From NCBI GenBank assembly GCA_022266195.1, contig WHVY01000003.1, forward strand, positions 2,728,001 to 2,792,000: a DNA stretch of 64,000 nucleotides, written 5' to 3'. This stretch comes from Tetranychus cinnabarinus. Taxonomy: Eukaryota; Arthropoda; Arachnida; Trombidiformes; Tetranychidae. The position numbers were made by a program, and so were the translations under genes. Shown piece after piece: positions 13,234 to 27,227 of the stretch; position 1 is the first letter of the stretch; each line of letters begins with the position of its first letter. The notes beneath the pieces were generated by a model. It was not told the DNA's origin. It ran no database searches and saw nothing but the letters and a program-made list of their open reading frames with translations.

Positions 13234-15033
13234 TTAATAAGGAGCAAATTTTCGATCAGCTTTGGTCTCAATACCGGGTGTCGTTGTCATCCCTTGAGTT
13301 CCAGCTTTTAATTTCAAAGGTTTAATACGAGATGTTTGACTTGAGAAGTTGAGGTCATAAAGGTTTGCAGCATTGGGGGTAACAGCCAAAGCCAGTGGAG
13401 ATGGTCCCACCAGTTGAGTTAGGGGATATGCCATTGGATTTGTGGTAAGGGTTGACGCTGCGGTTGATGTCGGGTTCATTTGATTTGAGGATGGATCTAG
13501 GGTCAGGTTTTGATGCAATTCCATGCTGTTGTTGAAACAGAATGACAGAAATAGATAGGAGTAGATGGGGAGAGGGGTGAGGAAAGGGTAAATCGGAAAA
13601 AAGATAGATGATTGCATCAAAAGAACAGATAGAAAGGGGGTGAGGGAGAAATAAAGAGATAGAAAGAAAAAGAGAAGAAAAAAAGGAAAAGAACCAGAGA
13701 AGAAAGGGATGAGAAGATAGAAGCACAGAGATGAAAAGAAATAGACAATGATGACTATGCTGATGAAGTGATGGCGATAAAAGAAGGAAGAGTAATTCAA
13801 GAAAAGTTGGACCTCTAACAATTTTTGGATGAATCTGAAGATTTTTTGAATACAGATCCAGGTTAGGATGAAAAGAGAGAAAGGGGTTAATAAAAGTACT
13901 CGACAAACTTCAACAATGTTTGGGAGAAAAGATAAGGGTAAGAGTAAATATGTAACTGACAGAAAGAGAAAGACCGAATATTTCAAGTAAAAACTTCTTA
14001 AGCTAATTAAAACGATTTAAATTAGAGTATCACAGGAATTTTTCAAATTCAACAACTTTATTTGTATAAGAAATACTCACCTGGAATTAATGAGGTATTG
14101 GGCCAAATTGATTGATTCTGGTGTACCTGTGATGCTAACTGTTCTTTCCTTAGAACCTTCTTCTGAATTTGAAATTTTAATCGAAGCTCCAGAAAGCTGT
14201 CTAATCTCATTGATTTTCGCCCCTCCTTTACCAATTATACAACCGATTAAATGATTTGGTATAGCCATTTCAGTAGTTGCTGTAACAGGTCGAAGTGAAC
14301 TTTGAGCTGTTAAAGTGGCAAGAGCCTGTGGATTCATAGCACCAACATTGTGTCCGGGTATAAGAGGACCATGCTGAAGTGCATCTTGATGTAATTCAGT
14401 CAGATCTGGGTGAGGCATTGTATATTGACCTTGTAAAGTGTATGCTTGACCACCAGCGAAGAAGACCTGTGCCATTGCTGGTTTGGGTCGATAAGGTATT
14501 GTTGCACCTTTCGCAGGTGATTCCATCAAAACACAACAAATCTGATAGATACATTTAGTTATCGAATCAGAGCTTCCAGAGATGGTAACTGTCCTCTCAG
14601 TTGAGTTAGGTAACATTTCACTAGCTACTTGAATACTAGCTCCAGTTATTTCTCGAATTTCTTTTATTTTAGAACCTCCTTTCCCAATGAGCGAGCCGCA
14701 TTGACAAGCAGGTACTATTAAACGTAATGTGACTGAGTTGGTTCCACTTTGACCATCTTTCCATGGTTCATGAATCTCTTCAAATTTTCTACCAATCAAT
14801 GAGAACGCTTTTAAAATACTCTCGGTTGATCCGGTTACAGTAACAATTCTTTCTGGACAGGAACCATCTGATATGTTGATTTTGGCACCACTTTCCTCAC
14901 GAAATTTTTTAATATTATCACCTTTTTTACCAATAATACTACCAACCTCCTTACCTTGCATTATTAATCGAATAGTAAGGGTAACAGAAGGTCCATCTAG
15001 AGGTTTGTTAGAATCAACGATTGTAGTTGCCAT
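13234..15033 (-). CDS. PCBP: Poly(rC)-binding protein (three KH domains), copy B
   Basis: Tandem paralogue of copy A with the same two-exon coding structure: 15033-14081 and 13525-13234, 414 aa. All three KH domains keep their GxxG loops (GKKG, GKGG, GKGG), so RNA binding should be intact. Differences from copy A sit mainly in KH2 (one Ala to Ser in the loop region) and the KH2-KH3 linker, which lacks an Ala/Thr-rich stretch of about 9 residues. The 5' region is almost identical to copy A at the DNA level, consistent with recent duplication or gene conversion. Its upstream region ends close to the 3' end of BTAF1. Both copies look functional. Confidence 0.92.
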
Positions 15034-15690
15034 TTCTTTTGTATTTGTGAAAAAGTCAATTTATATCTAGTATAGAATAAAAATAAACAACAAAAATTAA
15101 CGAGAAATCAACAACAAAAAACCAAAATTGAAATGTAAATAGAAGCATACTTATTACACGAAAGTAGTTTCCAATCTCACGGAGATTAATTGTTTGTAAA
15201 TTTTAAAGTTGTTTATAATCAATTTAAATTAACTAATTTCACTTCCAGCCAAAATACTTCTCAGCAAAAAATGAAGCAAAGCAGCAGAAAGACAAGTAAG
15301 AGCAGTAGGTGGACTTGAAAGATAAAGACTTGATTTAAAAGAAAGGAAGCAGTAGTGAGCTGTAGAAATAGACTATACCGATGGTTTGCTATTTTTCGAG
15401 CGATCTTTCCTTATCATGCAGCCATAGAAGTGAATCTGATTTACTGAATCATTGTAACTGATTAATAAAATATGCACTTATGTAAAATGCCGTACTTCTA
15501 TCAAATTAATGAATATTAATATCTATTGTGTATTTTACTAGCAGTCAATTTTGCGTTAACATCATTAACTGTTGATGTACAATGTTATCCAGGAATGTGC
15601 AGGAAAGTTTTGCCGAATGTTTTACCTTTGATTAATTGACAACGAAAATTAAGACCATTCATTGCCGGGTATTACATTGTTATTAATGAA

Positions 15691-16057
15691 AGATACAATC
15701 AATTTTAACAAAATTTCCGTATAAAATCAATCAAAAATTACCTTTTTAAGATTGGATGGACTACTCACATCTCTGTAAAAAATAGTAAAAAATCATAGAC
15801 GTTAATTGCTGAACGTTTTCTCTAGAATTTAATAAAAATAAATAGATGATTTTTTACAGGCATGCTTCACCTCATAAATATCTCTTCAAATTGGATATTT
15901 AGTTAAAAATGTGCAACTCTTATACATAAGCGTATTTTATCATTTAGTATTATCATTTAACATTACAAATAACGAAAATTTCCGATTACGGATTATTTTT
16001 CATGAATCCTTATGCTGCTTTTTTTCTGATGAGATTTGAATGTTTATCGAGAGTGTA
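15691..16057. other. Short intergenic interval between PCBP copy B and BTAF1
   Basis: AT-rich sequence upstream of PCBP copy B and downstream of the BTAF1 stop codon. It would hold the PCBP copy B promoter and the BTAF1 3' UTR. No ORF or repeat is recognised. Confidence 0.4.
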
Positions 16058-19000
16058 TCAGGATTTGAGTGATTCAATGAAATTACTTAAATCATATTCA
16101 TCTTCATATTGATTCGTGTCCCATAATTCAGGTAAATTTTCTAGAACTGATTTAACACCCGAACCCTTAGCATTTCCTGGTCCTTCTTTGTTGTCTGGTC
16201 CGTTTTTATTGTCCAAGCAGAATAAGTCAAGTAACTGATCTGTGCCCATGGTTTGCAATTGAGAGTTATCTGAACTGATCACAGTATTAGCAATAGTCAT
16301 CTTGAACTTTTGTAAGCCCATTATTTTTTCTTCTAGTGTTCCTTTAGTGATTAGTCTGAATTTGAGAAATAAAATTTTCAGTTAAATTGAAATAGTCAGG
16401 TAGTGTGCAATGATCATTATATAAAATAACAAGTTACCTGTAAACATTAACAACTTTTTTCTGGCCAATACGATGAGCTCGATCCATCGCTTGAAGATCT
16501 TTCATAGGATTCCAATCATGCTCCACAAAAATAACCGTATCGGCTCCAGTTAAATTAAGACCAAGGCCACCAACCTAATGAAAAAAGGTGAAAAAGATAA
16601 GGTTATAATAATTGGTAAATAAATATAAACAAAATAATGACTTTACCTGAGTAGTTAAAAGTAATACATCAATTGATGGATCGTTATTAAATTGGAAAAC
16701 AACTGATTGACGTGAGCCTGGAGGAATACTTCCATCCAGACGTAAGTAGCTGACTGAAGGCATATTGGTTTTGAGTAAATCGTTTTCAACAATATCAAGC
16801 ATCCCCTTGAGCTGACAAAATATCAATGCTCTGTGTTGGTTAACGACTGGTTGACTTCCTCCCATGAGAGTAGATGAACTTGAACAGCCAATACCACAAT
16901 CAAGAAGCAATTGTTTCAATGCACACAATTTAGCCGCATGACTAATATCGTTGAGAGATGTACTTTGATCTTTGAGGCGAGAAATAATTGAATCATATTG
17001 AGGATGGTGAGGGGTGAGAACGAGCTTAGGATGATTACAAACTTTACGAAGATATTGAAGTGCTTGAAAGATGTGAGATGAGTTAGCTTGTGATCCAGTG
17101 GAGTCTACAGATTTCAAACTTGCTGTTCCTCCTTCAAGTTTATGAACTGAACTTTCCAGGCTAGCACGAGCTCTGCTCTTGGCGAAATCTTCGTACAATT
17201 GTGATTGGAGAGTTGATAGTTCACAATAATAATCTTGCATAATCTTGGGAGGTAAGTCTTTAAGGACATCTTCTTTCATACGACGAAGGATAAAAGGCAA
17301 AGATTGACGATGAAGCGATTCCATGGCCAAAACACCAGACTCTTGTTCTTTTGATGATGACTTGGCATCCCTACTTTGGAGAATAGGTTTGGAATAACGA
17401 ATCGCAAATTGCCTTTCAGTCCCCAAGAAACCAGGTATAAGAAAGTCAAATAGAGACCACAATTCGAGAACATTATTTTGTATTGGTGTTCCAGTCAATA
17501 TGAGACGATGATTAGTATTAAGTGATTTTATGGCTTTTGATAATTTTGTTTTACCATTCTTAATAATGTGACCTTCATCGAGAATGCAATAGTTCCAAGA
17601 TATTGATGAGAAGAAGTCAATATCATTGCGTACAATATCATAAGATGCTATAACTAGATTATAACTTTTCCGATTACTTTGATTTTTTAATTTATTTCGT
17701 AATTTGGCTCTTTCAATAGGTGGTCCCGCGTAATTTAATGGATGAAGATATGTTGAGTCGACAAATTTTTCAACTTCATAAACCCAATGACCCGTTAAAG
17801 TGGGAGGACAAATTACTATGGAAGGTAAAGGCTTTGAATCAGGGGCCTTTGTCTTTTTATATTTTTCAGATCTCATGTAATGATCAGAAGCTAATATACA
17901 AATAGACATGAGAGTTTTACCTAAACCCATCTCATCACAAAGAATTCCATGTAACTTGTATCGATTAAGGAATGACAGCCAATTGACACCTTCTTGTTGA
18001 TATGAACGAAGTTCAGCATTAACAGGGACAGGAATTTTAAAATTTTCAAGTTTCTTGGGATTCATAAGCTGTTCAAGAAAATGCTGCTCATGATTCTTTT
18101 TTTCCAATAATTCAGATTTGATAGGCACCTTGTTACTTTTACTATCATCCAGTGGCATTAATTGAATTAACTGAGCAAAACAATGAGTAGCTAGAAGTCG
18201 AACTTGTTCATTTGTATCACTCATTCGACCTAGCATAGGAATTATCAGAAGAACAATAAATGGAACGATAGAAATACCAAGCTTATCAACAACACAGTAA
18301 ATTGCTTCAACCGCTCCTTGACGCCGTAGATCTGAGTCACTAGATCCCAGCATATCAAGTACCAATCCGAGAACTTTATCCATTGTTTCTGGAGTTATGA
18401 CTGTGCTGAGAACACCAATACAACGAGCGGCCAGGTGACGGACAGCATAAAAATAATTTTCCAAACAAGAACATAATTTTGGTAAAAGCTGGCGTAAATG
18501 AGGATGAAGATTTAAATGTAGATATGGAGCAATTACTTCTAAAACTTGAAGACATTGTATTAATTCTTGAGCCTTATTCACATCTACTTTGTCATTAGCT
18601 TCACTAACTAAGTTTTGAAAATTAGTAATATAAGCCCACATTTGAGGTAGCCGTTGAGGTAATTGATCACCAAAATGCGCAACAATTTCAGCAAGGGCGA
18701 ATGATGCTCCTCGACGGATAAGTTCATTAAATTTATCATTATCATCTGGTATATTAGTAGAGCTTGTTTCCTCGTCAGGATTTTCGGTGCTTTTTTTGAA
18801 TGAGTTGGATGAGTTTAATCGTTTAAGATTATATCTTTCCGCTTGTTTACACATATTAATCAATGTGAGTATGCCATTGGATAAATCAGGAGTACCTGGA
18901 GTTGATGGAGTTGATGGTGAACATGAGCCACTATTACTGGTTGCATTATTATTGATGGTTGATGATAAATTACTCAAAACAGGATTAGACAGATTGGGAG

Positions 19001-21821
19001 TAAAATTTGGATCAGAACAAAGAAAAGTAACTAAATTTTTGATTATTTTGTTGACCGGAGATGAATTGTCTGGTTTATCTTGAGATAAGCAAAGGTCTAA
19101 TAAAAAAGTTAGATGGTTAGCTGATGCTCTCTGTAATTGCTCATTGCTCTCTCTTTTGATGGAATCCATTAAGGGGCGAACAACTGGATTCAATTTGTCG
19201 GGTAAAATCTTCCATGAAATTATACAACTCGAGAGTGCTGAAGTAACCATCATAGAAAGTGAATTTTGATAACGAGTAAGCTCTTCAATAGAAGAAGCGA
19301 TTGCTTTTCGTCGCTCTTCCATTGATTCAAGAGTAGATGCTTTCACTTTAACTTTGGACGATTCAATAGATGATTGGTAAACAGTCGAAACTAGATCTGA
19401 AAGCTGTTGAATTGTCAAAATGTTTCCTGGTTTATAGATTTCATCGTCAATGGTGAGTTTATTAAACTTAATGGTACTTATAAAGTCTCGGGCATCATGT
19501 TGAAGTCGGTTAAACGAAAGAGCAATTTCATCATAATAAACTGTTTCTTTTAAACATTCTAAACATTTATCTAGCAAACAACGAGGTAAACTATTTTCGG
19601 AAACTGTTGGACCATGGGCACAAGACCATTCTTTGATAATCCAAGCAACACATGTTCTTTGGATAGCAGATTTTGAGTTAAGATGGAAAAGAAGTAAATT
19701 TGTAAAACATTCGGAGGGGCTTGGAGATTTAGATGCTACTACACGATAAACGTATTCAGCCAGAAGTCCTATAAACTTGGCGGCAGTTAGACGAGCGCGG
19801 ATAACGAATCTTTCTCGTTTAAGAGGAGTATCATATAAGGACTCTGCACCACCCAAGTACTGTTTCTCAGGCTCATTAAGTCCATTATCGGAATATTTGA
19901 CTTTTTGGTTTGAATCGCCGTGAAATGCTCGTCTTCTAGGGACAAACCAAACTGGACTCACTTTAGAATCAATGGCATTTTTAGCTGGATGCATCATTAA
20001 ACAAATCCATCCAGATAAATGTGGAGTAGAAGCTGCTAATATATCGTTAAGACTGCATGTTTTGATGAACTTAGACCAACAATCAAATAAAAGATCGAGG
20101 ATTTCATTGTTACTTTCAGTTAAACATCTTTGATATAGTAGACGAAGAGATTCTGAGATAATTTCAACATCAGCCCAGGCCAAATCAGCTGCTATCAATA
20201 CCAAAAGTGATTCTATGACAGATTTACGAACAGAAGGAAGATTGTGCCCAAGAAATGGCCATAGACGAGGTACCAATTCACGTAGTCTTTTCTGATCATT
20301 ATGATGATATTTGATTAAAAGCGAAGATAAAAGTTTGAGAATATCACTTGTAGATGAGGTTAGATCATCAATTTCCAGAAGAGCATCCCATAGAAAATCA
20401 ATGATTATGGGAACTTTGTCAGGTAAAGTTTCTATTAACGAGTCACGAACTGGTACCAAAGCGGCAGCAGCAACAGCAGAAACGTCATCTTCATTATCCT
20501 TCAGACAGTTGAAAATAGAATCAAAAACTTTTGGTAGTAATTCGAAAGTTAAATCGGAGCGAATGGCTAGTAAGTATTTAAGTCCTAAAAGACCGCCATG
20601 ACGAGTCTCCCATTCCGGTCTAACAAGTAATTGGAGAAGAATTTTAACAGTAGAGAAAACATTATCTTTAGACATAATGTTGAAAATTGATCCTAACGTT
20701 TGGGCAGCAGTTTCACGGACTGGAGCAACGACTTGGTCAGACACAAAGTCACCAAATTTATCCAAAGCAAGAACACAAATCAATCGAAGAGCTAAATCTT
20801 CGAGCCACAATTGATTAAGTGCATCCATTTGACTTTTAGGAGCATTCAACGGTCTTCCACCACAAACACCATGAACTTTAATTATTTCTCGCAGAGCTGT
20901 TGCTGCTCCATGACGGACTTCCCAGCTTGCATTGAAAAGATCACTCATTAGTTCATCACAGAAAGATTGCAAAGGCCATTCTTTGAGATTATTCAAATCA
21001 ATCACTTTAGATTCATTTTGGAGTTCATTATCCTTTTTATCAGATTCCAATTTAATCTTTTTAACAGAAAATTTACACACTGCAGTACTATCAATATTTT
21101 TATCACCTTCCTCCAGTTCAATCGATCCACGATCGTCAGCTGCTTTTCTCTTGTTTAGATTCAACAGTTCACTAATTTCCACTTTTTTTGAGTTAAGGTT
21201 ACCAATTTTCTTGTCATTATTTTCACTATGGTCATTATTTGCTCCAACGTTAGAGTCAGTATTTTCCATTTTAACATCCTGTATTTGAGAGAGATCCTCA
21301 TTGGAAACAAGATCATCGGATTGGATTCCTAAATTTAACTTTTGACTTATATCTAGACCTAATTTCTTATTCAACAATTGTCTCTGAGCAGACAATTTTT
21401 CTCTCAAATTATCAGCTGAAAGATTATCACAATTGATCAAATTTAAGTCATATTCAGTTCCTTCAGAAGCAAGTAGATTACGGCCACATTCGATCACCTT
21501 ATTTATATCAAAAACATCTAATTTCATCCGGCCTTCTCCACCAAAACAGTCGAGAGAGGTATTATCGATTGGCTCATCATTTGTACCATTTGGTAGCCAC
21601 TTTGGTATTTGCTTGATTATCGCTTCAATAGCAAGGCTTGCAGCTATTCTGGTCTCCCAGCTAGAGCTGTGAAGATAGCCTCGAACTTTGGCTAATAAAT
21701 TATTTAACTCATGTGGATGTAGACGTTGAACTTCGCCTAATTGTTGAGCCGCAGCCTTCCGGGTAACACTACTGGTTCCTTGGTCAAGCAACAGGAACAG
21801 TCTATCCAGTCGCGATTTCAT
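16058..21821 (-). CDS. BTAF1: BTAF1/Mot1, TBP-associated Swi2/Snf2 ATPase
   Basis: Nuclear ATPase that removes TATA-binding protein from DNA (B-TFIID, TAF172). Exons: 21821-16647, 16574-16438 and 16355-16058, in phase, about 1869 aa; human BTAF1 is about 1849 aa. The N-terminal half is HEAT-repeat rich, starting MKSRLDRLFLLLDQGTSS. The Snf2 ATPase starts near residue 1250, with Walker A DEMGLGKT (about 1300), DEGH box (about 1415) and LTGTPIQNN (about 1440). The helicase C-terminal motifs lie in the small last exons (VGGLGLNLTGAD, then DRAHRIGQ). The C-terminus contains LWDTNQYEDEYDL-type sequence typical of the family. It is head to head with the attractin gene across about 890 bp. Confidence 0.96.
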
Positions 21822-22708
21822 TGTTCCAGTCTATCTGACAATGAAAACACCTAGAAGTAATAATCTTTAAGAAACAGCATCAACACCACACAAGATCAAT
21901 TGGTACCTTTACATATGTTGAGATGAATGGCAGAAAAGGGAGAAAAAGAGATTGAAATTCATGTATGAAGCATTTTAACTCAATTTGAGGTCTTAGAAAA
22001 CATTCAACAAGGAGGGGTAAAAAGTATAAGTGTATGAATTGAATTGAAAAGGATATGAAGATTTTTAAATGGGAAAAGATGGGTCTACGTTTTAGGAGAA
22101 GAACTTTGCCATGGTTTACCTTGTTGATTGTGACAAGGTTTTCACACTTTTTTGCGTTTTTTAAACTGTTTTAAACTGTCAAAAACACTTGATTAAATTG
22201 ATTTAATTAAGATCCTACCCCCAGAGATGTCTCCTCCTTGCAAATGTTTTTCATTAGAATGAGATTCATTTTACTAATCACACTGATACCTAAAAGAAAA
22301 AACTCTTTTTTCCCAGCTCTTTATCACAATTCATTTCTTCAGAACCCACACGAGATTACTTTTGTTTTGACTGACACTCACCGATTTAATCCTAATGATG
22401 AGGTTCACAGCTTTATTCCAATTTATTGATCACTAATTGAAATTACTTTTTTAAAAAACAAAACAAAATACAAAACAGTTTTCAACTCAAGTGAACTTTT
22501 AAAGCTCCATCTGGTAATATAGGCTGTAAAAGAGTTTGTCGCCCAGATGATATATAATATTGTGTGAAACCAATCTATATTCAGCGCTCGACTATGTTGG
22601 TAATCAGCCAAATTAAGAATTTAAATAATTTGTTTTGTGTATTTCAGGTGTTTAACTGACTGACCAATGCTGCCGATTAAATCTGAATCAGCTTAAAAAA
22701 GCATCGAC
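21822..22708. promoter_or_regulatory. Shared divergent promoter region BTAF1 / attractin
   Basis: Non-coding interval of 887 bp between two divergent start codons. It must contain both 5' UTRs and promoters, and a bidirectional promoter is an inference from geometry only. I see no convincing TATA box, CRISPR, tRNA or repeat here. Small open stretches at 22238-22429 and 22423-22611 look random. Confidence 0.45.
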
Positions 22709-25700
22709 ATGATGAACAAAAGAGTTATCTTCTGTCCTATGTTATCATTGATCATACTGGTTAGCAGTCATTCATTGTCGCCAGGCCCCAGAAAATCATC
22801 ATGCGATCATGTTCTTTGTTATCATGGTACCTGTCAAGACGGCCGCTGTCAGTGTGATAGAGGGTGGCAAGGTTCTGCTTGTCATATGTGTACGGGTAGG
22901 ACAATTTTAAAAGAAACATCTGGTGAGATAACGGACGGTAATGACAACTATGCTACTGATCTTCAATGTACATGGTTAATTGATCCAGGTAAACCAAATA
23001 CCACAATTCGTTTAAAGTTTAATGAATTCGCAACTGAATGCAGCTGGGATCATTTGTATATATTCGATGGAGATTCCATTTTTTCACCTCTCATTGGAGC
23101 TTTTAGTGGTCTTCTAATCAAAGAAGGCTATTATACTCAGGAGCTACCAGAAATCATTGCTACCTCAGGTCGAGCCTATCTTTACTTTTATTCAGACACT
23201 GCTTATAATATGAGTGGTTTCAAGATTTCTTATAGCGATAATTCTTGTCCAAACAATTGTTCTGCTAATGGTGCTTGCATTGATGGGGTGTGTACCTGTA
23301 ACGGTGGTTTGGATGGACCCGCTTGTGATAAACCCATATGTCCCAACAAATGCTCTTTTCACGGCCGCTGTGAATCATCTGAACGTAGGTGTATATGTGA
23401 ACCAGATTATATTGGAGATGATTGTAGTCAAAGTGCTTCACAACCTTATTGGAGTACTGTCCTTTCTACCGGAAATGTCAAAGGTAGATCACTTCACAAA
23501 GCAGTTGTTTTAAATGATTCTATGTGGGTTATTGGAGGAGAATTTTTTGACAAAACAGCAGAGTTGAGTGAATTTTTTGTTCGTTTTGATCTCAATCTGA
23601 AAAAATGGGACCCTATTGGCTATATTGAAAAAGGACCAACTCCAAGATTTGGCCATTCTGTTGCCGTTTACAATGGAGCACTCTACATGTTTGGTGGAAT
23701 GATAAAAAATACAAACGTAGTTAATGAACTTTGGCGTTATGATGGAAGATCTTGGACTGTTCTTCGAAATGACGACAGTCAATATATGCGTATCCGTCAT
23801 AGTCCTGAATTGCGTGGGCCTTTGAAGTAAGTAAAATTGTTGACCGACTTCACTATTTCTTTGTTTTACAATCCAAAACTAGCTTATAATTTTGTTCATT
23901 TACTTATGTATCTAATCATTCGATATTTATTCTTGATATAGATCAATGGGACATACTGCAAATGTTGTTGGTGATCGTATGATTGTTATTTTTGGCCATA
24001 ATCCTATTTATGGATATCTTAATTCAGTCCAAGAATATGATTTTAAACGCAACAACTGGACTGTGGTCAGCACAAATGGTGCCCATGTCAAAGGAGGCTA
24101 TGGTCACACTAGTGTTTATTATCCTGAAAACAATTTAATTTATGTACATGGTGGTTATCATTCATCGCTTTCTGACTCCATCCTCGTCGATCTTTTATAC
24201 AGTTATCATCCTGATAAGAAAACATGGAAACTTTTAAATCCGAGCCATTCCCCAAGATATCTGCATAGTGCTGTAATTATTAATGGACTTATGTATGTGT
24301 TTGGTGGTAACGGTCACAATGCTACGCACGATAATACTGGTGATAAATGTTTCTCCGTTCAATTCCTAGCTTATGACATCGAATGTGATAACTGGATTAC
24401 CATGAAAGAGCCTTCAATTCAAGGATCCGGTCGTTATGGTCACAGTGCAATTACTTATAGAGATCATATGTATATATTTGCTGGTTTTAATAGTCTTATG
24501 CTCAACTCACTAATTCGATTCTCACCTGGGGAATGTTCACCCGGCCAATCTTACCGTAGTGATTGTTTCAAACACAAATACCTATCAACATTATCATATT
24601 CATCTAAAAACTCTACACGTTGTGAACCTCGTTCTAAAACCAATTTCAGCGAACTTTGTCAAAAGCAAACAAACTGTCATTCATGTCTAGAAAATTCGTA
24701 TGACTGTATATGGTGTGGTGAGTCTTGTCATCACGAGAAATGTAAAAAATCTGGTTCAAAAGGTATTATTGATGTTAGCAAATGTGATAATCAAAAAAGA
24801 AAAGAATCAGATTGTGATAAACTTGATAATTGTCACTATTGTCATACCAAAGAACATTGCATTTGGGTACGAGACAGTAAATGTCGCTTTAATCGGGACC
24901 ACGAAATGTTGACTAAAGCAGTTCTGGCTGTGTCTAAAACTCAATTTGAGAATGGTGAAAGTTATTCCGAAAACAAACAAAACGATGGAACAATTTCTGG
25001 AACTAGTACCCGTAATGGTGTTATTGGGTCCAGTGAGACCAGTGGCGTGATCTCAAATACTCCCAGTAGTATTTTCAATAATAATGTCACTAACTTGGTC
25101 GATGGTTCTAGCAAAGAATGGCTCAATGCGATCATAAGTGACGCATATCAACCTATCTGTGAATTACCTTGTTTTACTCGCACAACTTGTGGCAATTGTA
25201 CTCGTGGACCTTGTATGTGGTGTTCATCATCACAACGGTGTATTGAATCAAATGCTTATGCTGCTGTCTTTCCTATGGGTCAATGTATGGAATGGACCAT
25301 TCATCATTGGAAATGTTCAGTACTTAATTGTGAAGACATTCAAACCTGTGAAGCATGCCAGAATAATCCAAGGTGTGGATGGTGTGATGATGGATCTAAT
25401 ACAGGAGTTGGTAAATGCATGGAAGGATCTTACATGAGCCCTCTTATACCCGATGCATGTCCCCAAAAACGATGGCATTTTGTTTCTTGTCCAGATTGTC
25501 AGTGTAACGGTCATAGTCATTGCTCAACTGATTCAAATACCTGTGAATCATGTAAAGATTTAACGGAAGGACTTCATTGTCAAAAATGTATGGAGGGTCA
25601 TTACGGTAATCCAGTCAATGGAGGAACCTGTCGTCCGTGTTTCTGCTACAATCACTCTACTCAATGTAATCCAGATTCTGGAAAATGTTATTGTACTACT

Positions 25701-26570
25701 AAAGGTATTATTGGTCATCATTGTGATAAATGTGATGAATCAAGTCATTATTATGGCAACCCAACAGAACCTGGAGGCTCTTGTTATTACAATTTATCAG
25801 TTGACTTCCAATACACTTTTAATATGTCCAAACCAGAAGATTCGCATTTTCAACGAATTAATTTTATGAACGTTCCGGCCAAGCCTGATGTAGATGTCGA
25901 TTTTACAATAGCATGTTCTTCCTTCGCATTAGTTAATATATCAGTGGGAGCCCCAACAATTACTTGGAAACATAGTTTATTAGAATGTGGTTCATTTAAG
26001 ATTCGCTTCAGTCGAGAAGATTCTTCATTTGGTAATGACAATGCAACATTTTTCGTTAATGTATTCAGCTTCCAAACACCCATTTTACTACAAATATCCT
26101 TTTCTCAACACCGAACTCTTGATCTGTTGCAATTTTTTGTGACATTTTCTAGCTGCTTTTTAACTTTACTAATAATCGCAGCAATTATGTGGAAAATTAA
26201 ACAACGTTATGACATGTATCGCCGCCGTCAACAACTGTTCCTTGAATTGGAACATCGAGCTAGTCGCCCTTTTGCCAGTATTTTAATTGAATTGAACAAC
26301 GATGATTGCAATGAAGAATTATTGCAGAGAAATGGTATTAATGAAACAGGAGATTCATCAACTCAAACCATGTTACATGCCCGTTGTGATCCAACACCAA
26401 TCGCCTTGGAGCCATGTAGTTCGAACAAAGCAGCAGTTCTTTCATTGATTCTTCGTCTACCATCAGGTGGATCATCAACTGTACCACCAGGGCAAACTGG
26501 TCTAGCCATTGGTTCCGCTCTGGTCTCTCTTGGGACACTTGATCAAAAATGTACTAAATGTGTAAACTAA
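22709..26570 (+). CDS. ATRN: Attractin-like receptor (EGF, CUB, kelch, PSI, laminin-EGF, TM)
   Basis: Single-pass membrane protein of the attractin/distracted family. Two exons: 22709-23826 and 23942-26570 (1248 aa). The order is signal peptide (about residues 1-25), EGF (CDHVLCYHGTCQDGRCQC), CUB domain (about 70-175), further EGF modules, kelch repeats (about 250-600, with HVHGGY and YVFGGN-type blades), PSI modules (CGNCTRGPCMWC), laminin-type EGF modules and a TM helix near residue 1102. The cytoplasmic tail keeps ASRPFA and PIALEPCSSNKAAVLS, the most conserved part of attractins. A vertebrate-type C-type lectin domain is not evident; the matching place holds a Ser/Thr/Asn/Gly-rich linker. 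The family acts in membrane-proximal ubiquitin-linked signalling. Confidence 0.94.
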
Positions 26571-27227
26571 AACTAAAATTACCGCTATTAATATTGCCAT
26601 CCTTTGACCAAAGTTTATTTCATTAGTTTAAATGGAGAAGATAACTTCGATGAATTGATTCAAGGAGTAAACAGCCCTTCACTGGGCAGCTGGCATTTCA
26701 ACTTCATTGCTATTCAAAATAAATTGCAATTAAGCCTTGCAGCCCAGAGACGGACTAATCCTTCCTTGATTAAATTGATAATTCCATTTTTCTTCTATTG
26801 GGTTGTTTAGGAAGAACATTAAGCAAATATATAAAAGTAATTGCACAAGTAAAAGAGTTAGAAAGTTGGAAACACAGAAGCTTAGGTGAAAACTTGAACG
26901 AAAACACAGAATTTACACTAAAAAAGTTCGATTTAAAGTTGAAATTTTCAATTTTGAAGTCACCAATGAGGGAAAACAATATGAAATGAACTATAAAATA
27001 TTTAAAATGAATGCTATATAAGTTGAATCGACCGGATGCAGAGAAGATGCGACACAAACCTTTCTAGGGGAGGGAAAGGAGACAAAAAAGAGACAAAAAA
27101 GGCTAAAGAGAGCAAATTGTTGATCAATTTACTTCATTGGTGAATTTTGTCAGAAGAGCTTATCACTTGTGTTCAGACTAAATGGGGATATAGACGGAAG
27201 GATGTTAAACTCTCACTAATTCAATTG

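Larger units (their letters stand above)
10435..15690. repeat. Tandem duplication of the whole PCBP gene
   Basis: Copy A (about 10435-13110) and copy B (about 13234-15690) share both coding exons, the intron, the 5' UTR region and about 700 bp of upstream sequence, in the same order and orientation. The offset at the stop codons is 2799 bp. Similarity is patchy: the KH1-coding part and the last exon are nearly identical, while the KH2-KH3 linker region carries many silent changes and indels. Upstream matches include the stretch around CCGATGGTTTGCTATTT (12780 and 15378) and GCCGAATGTTTTACC (13015 and 15610). Confidence 0.9.
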
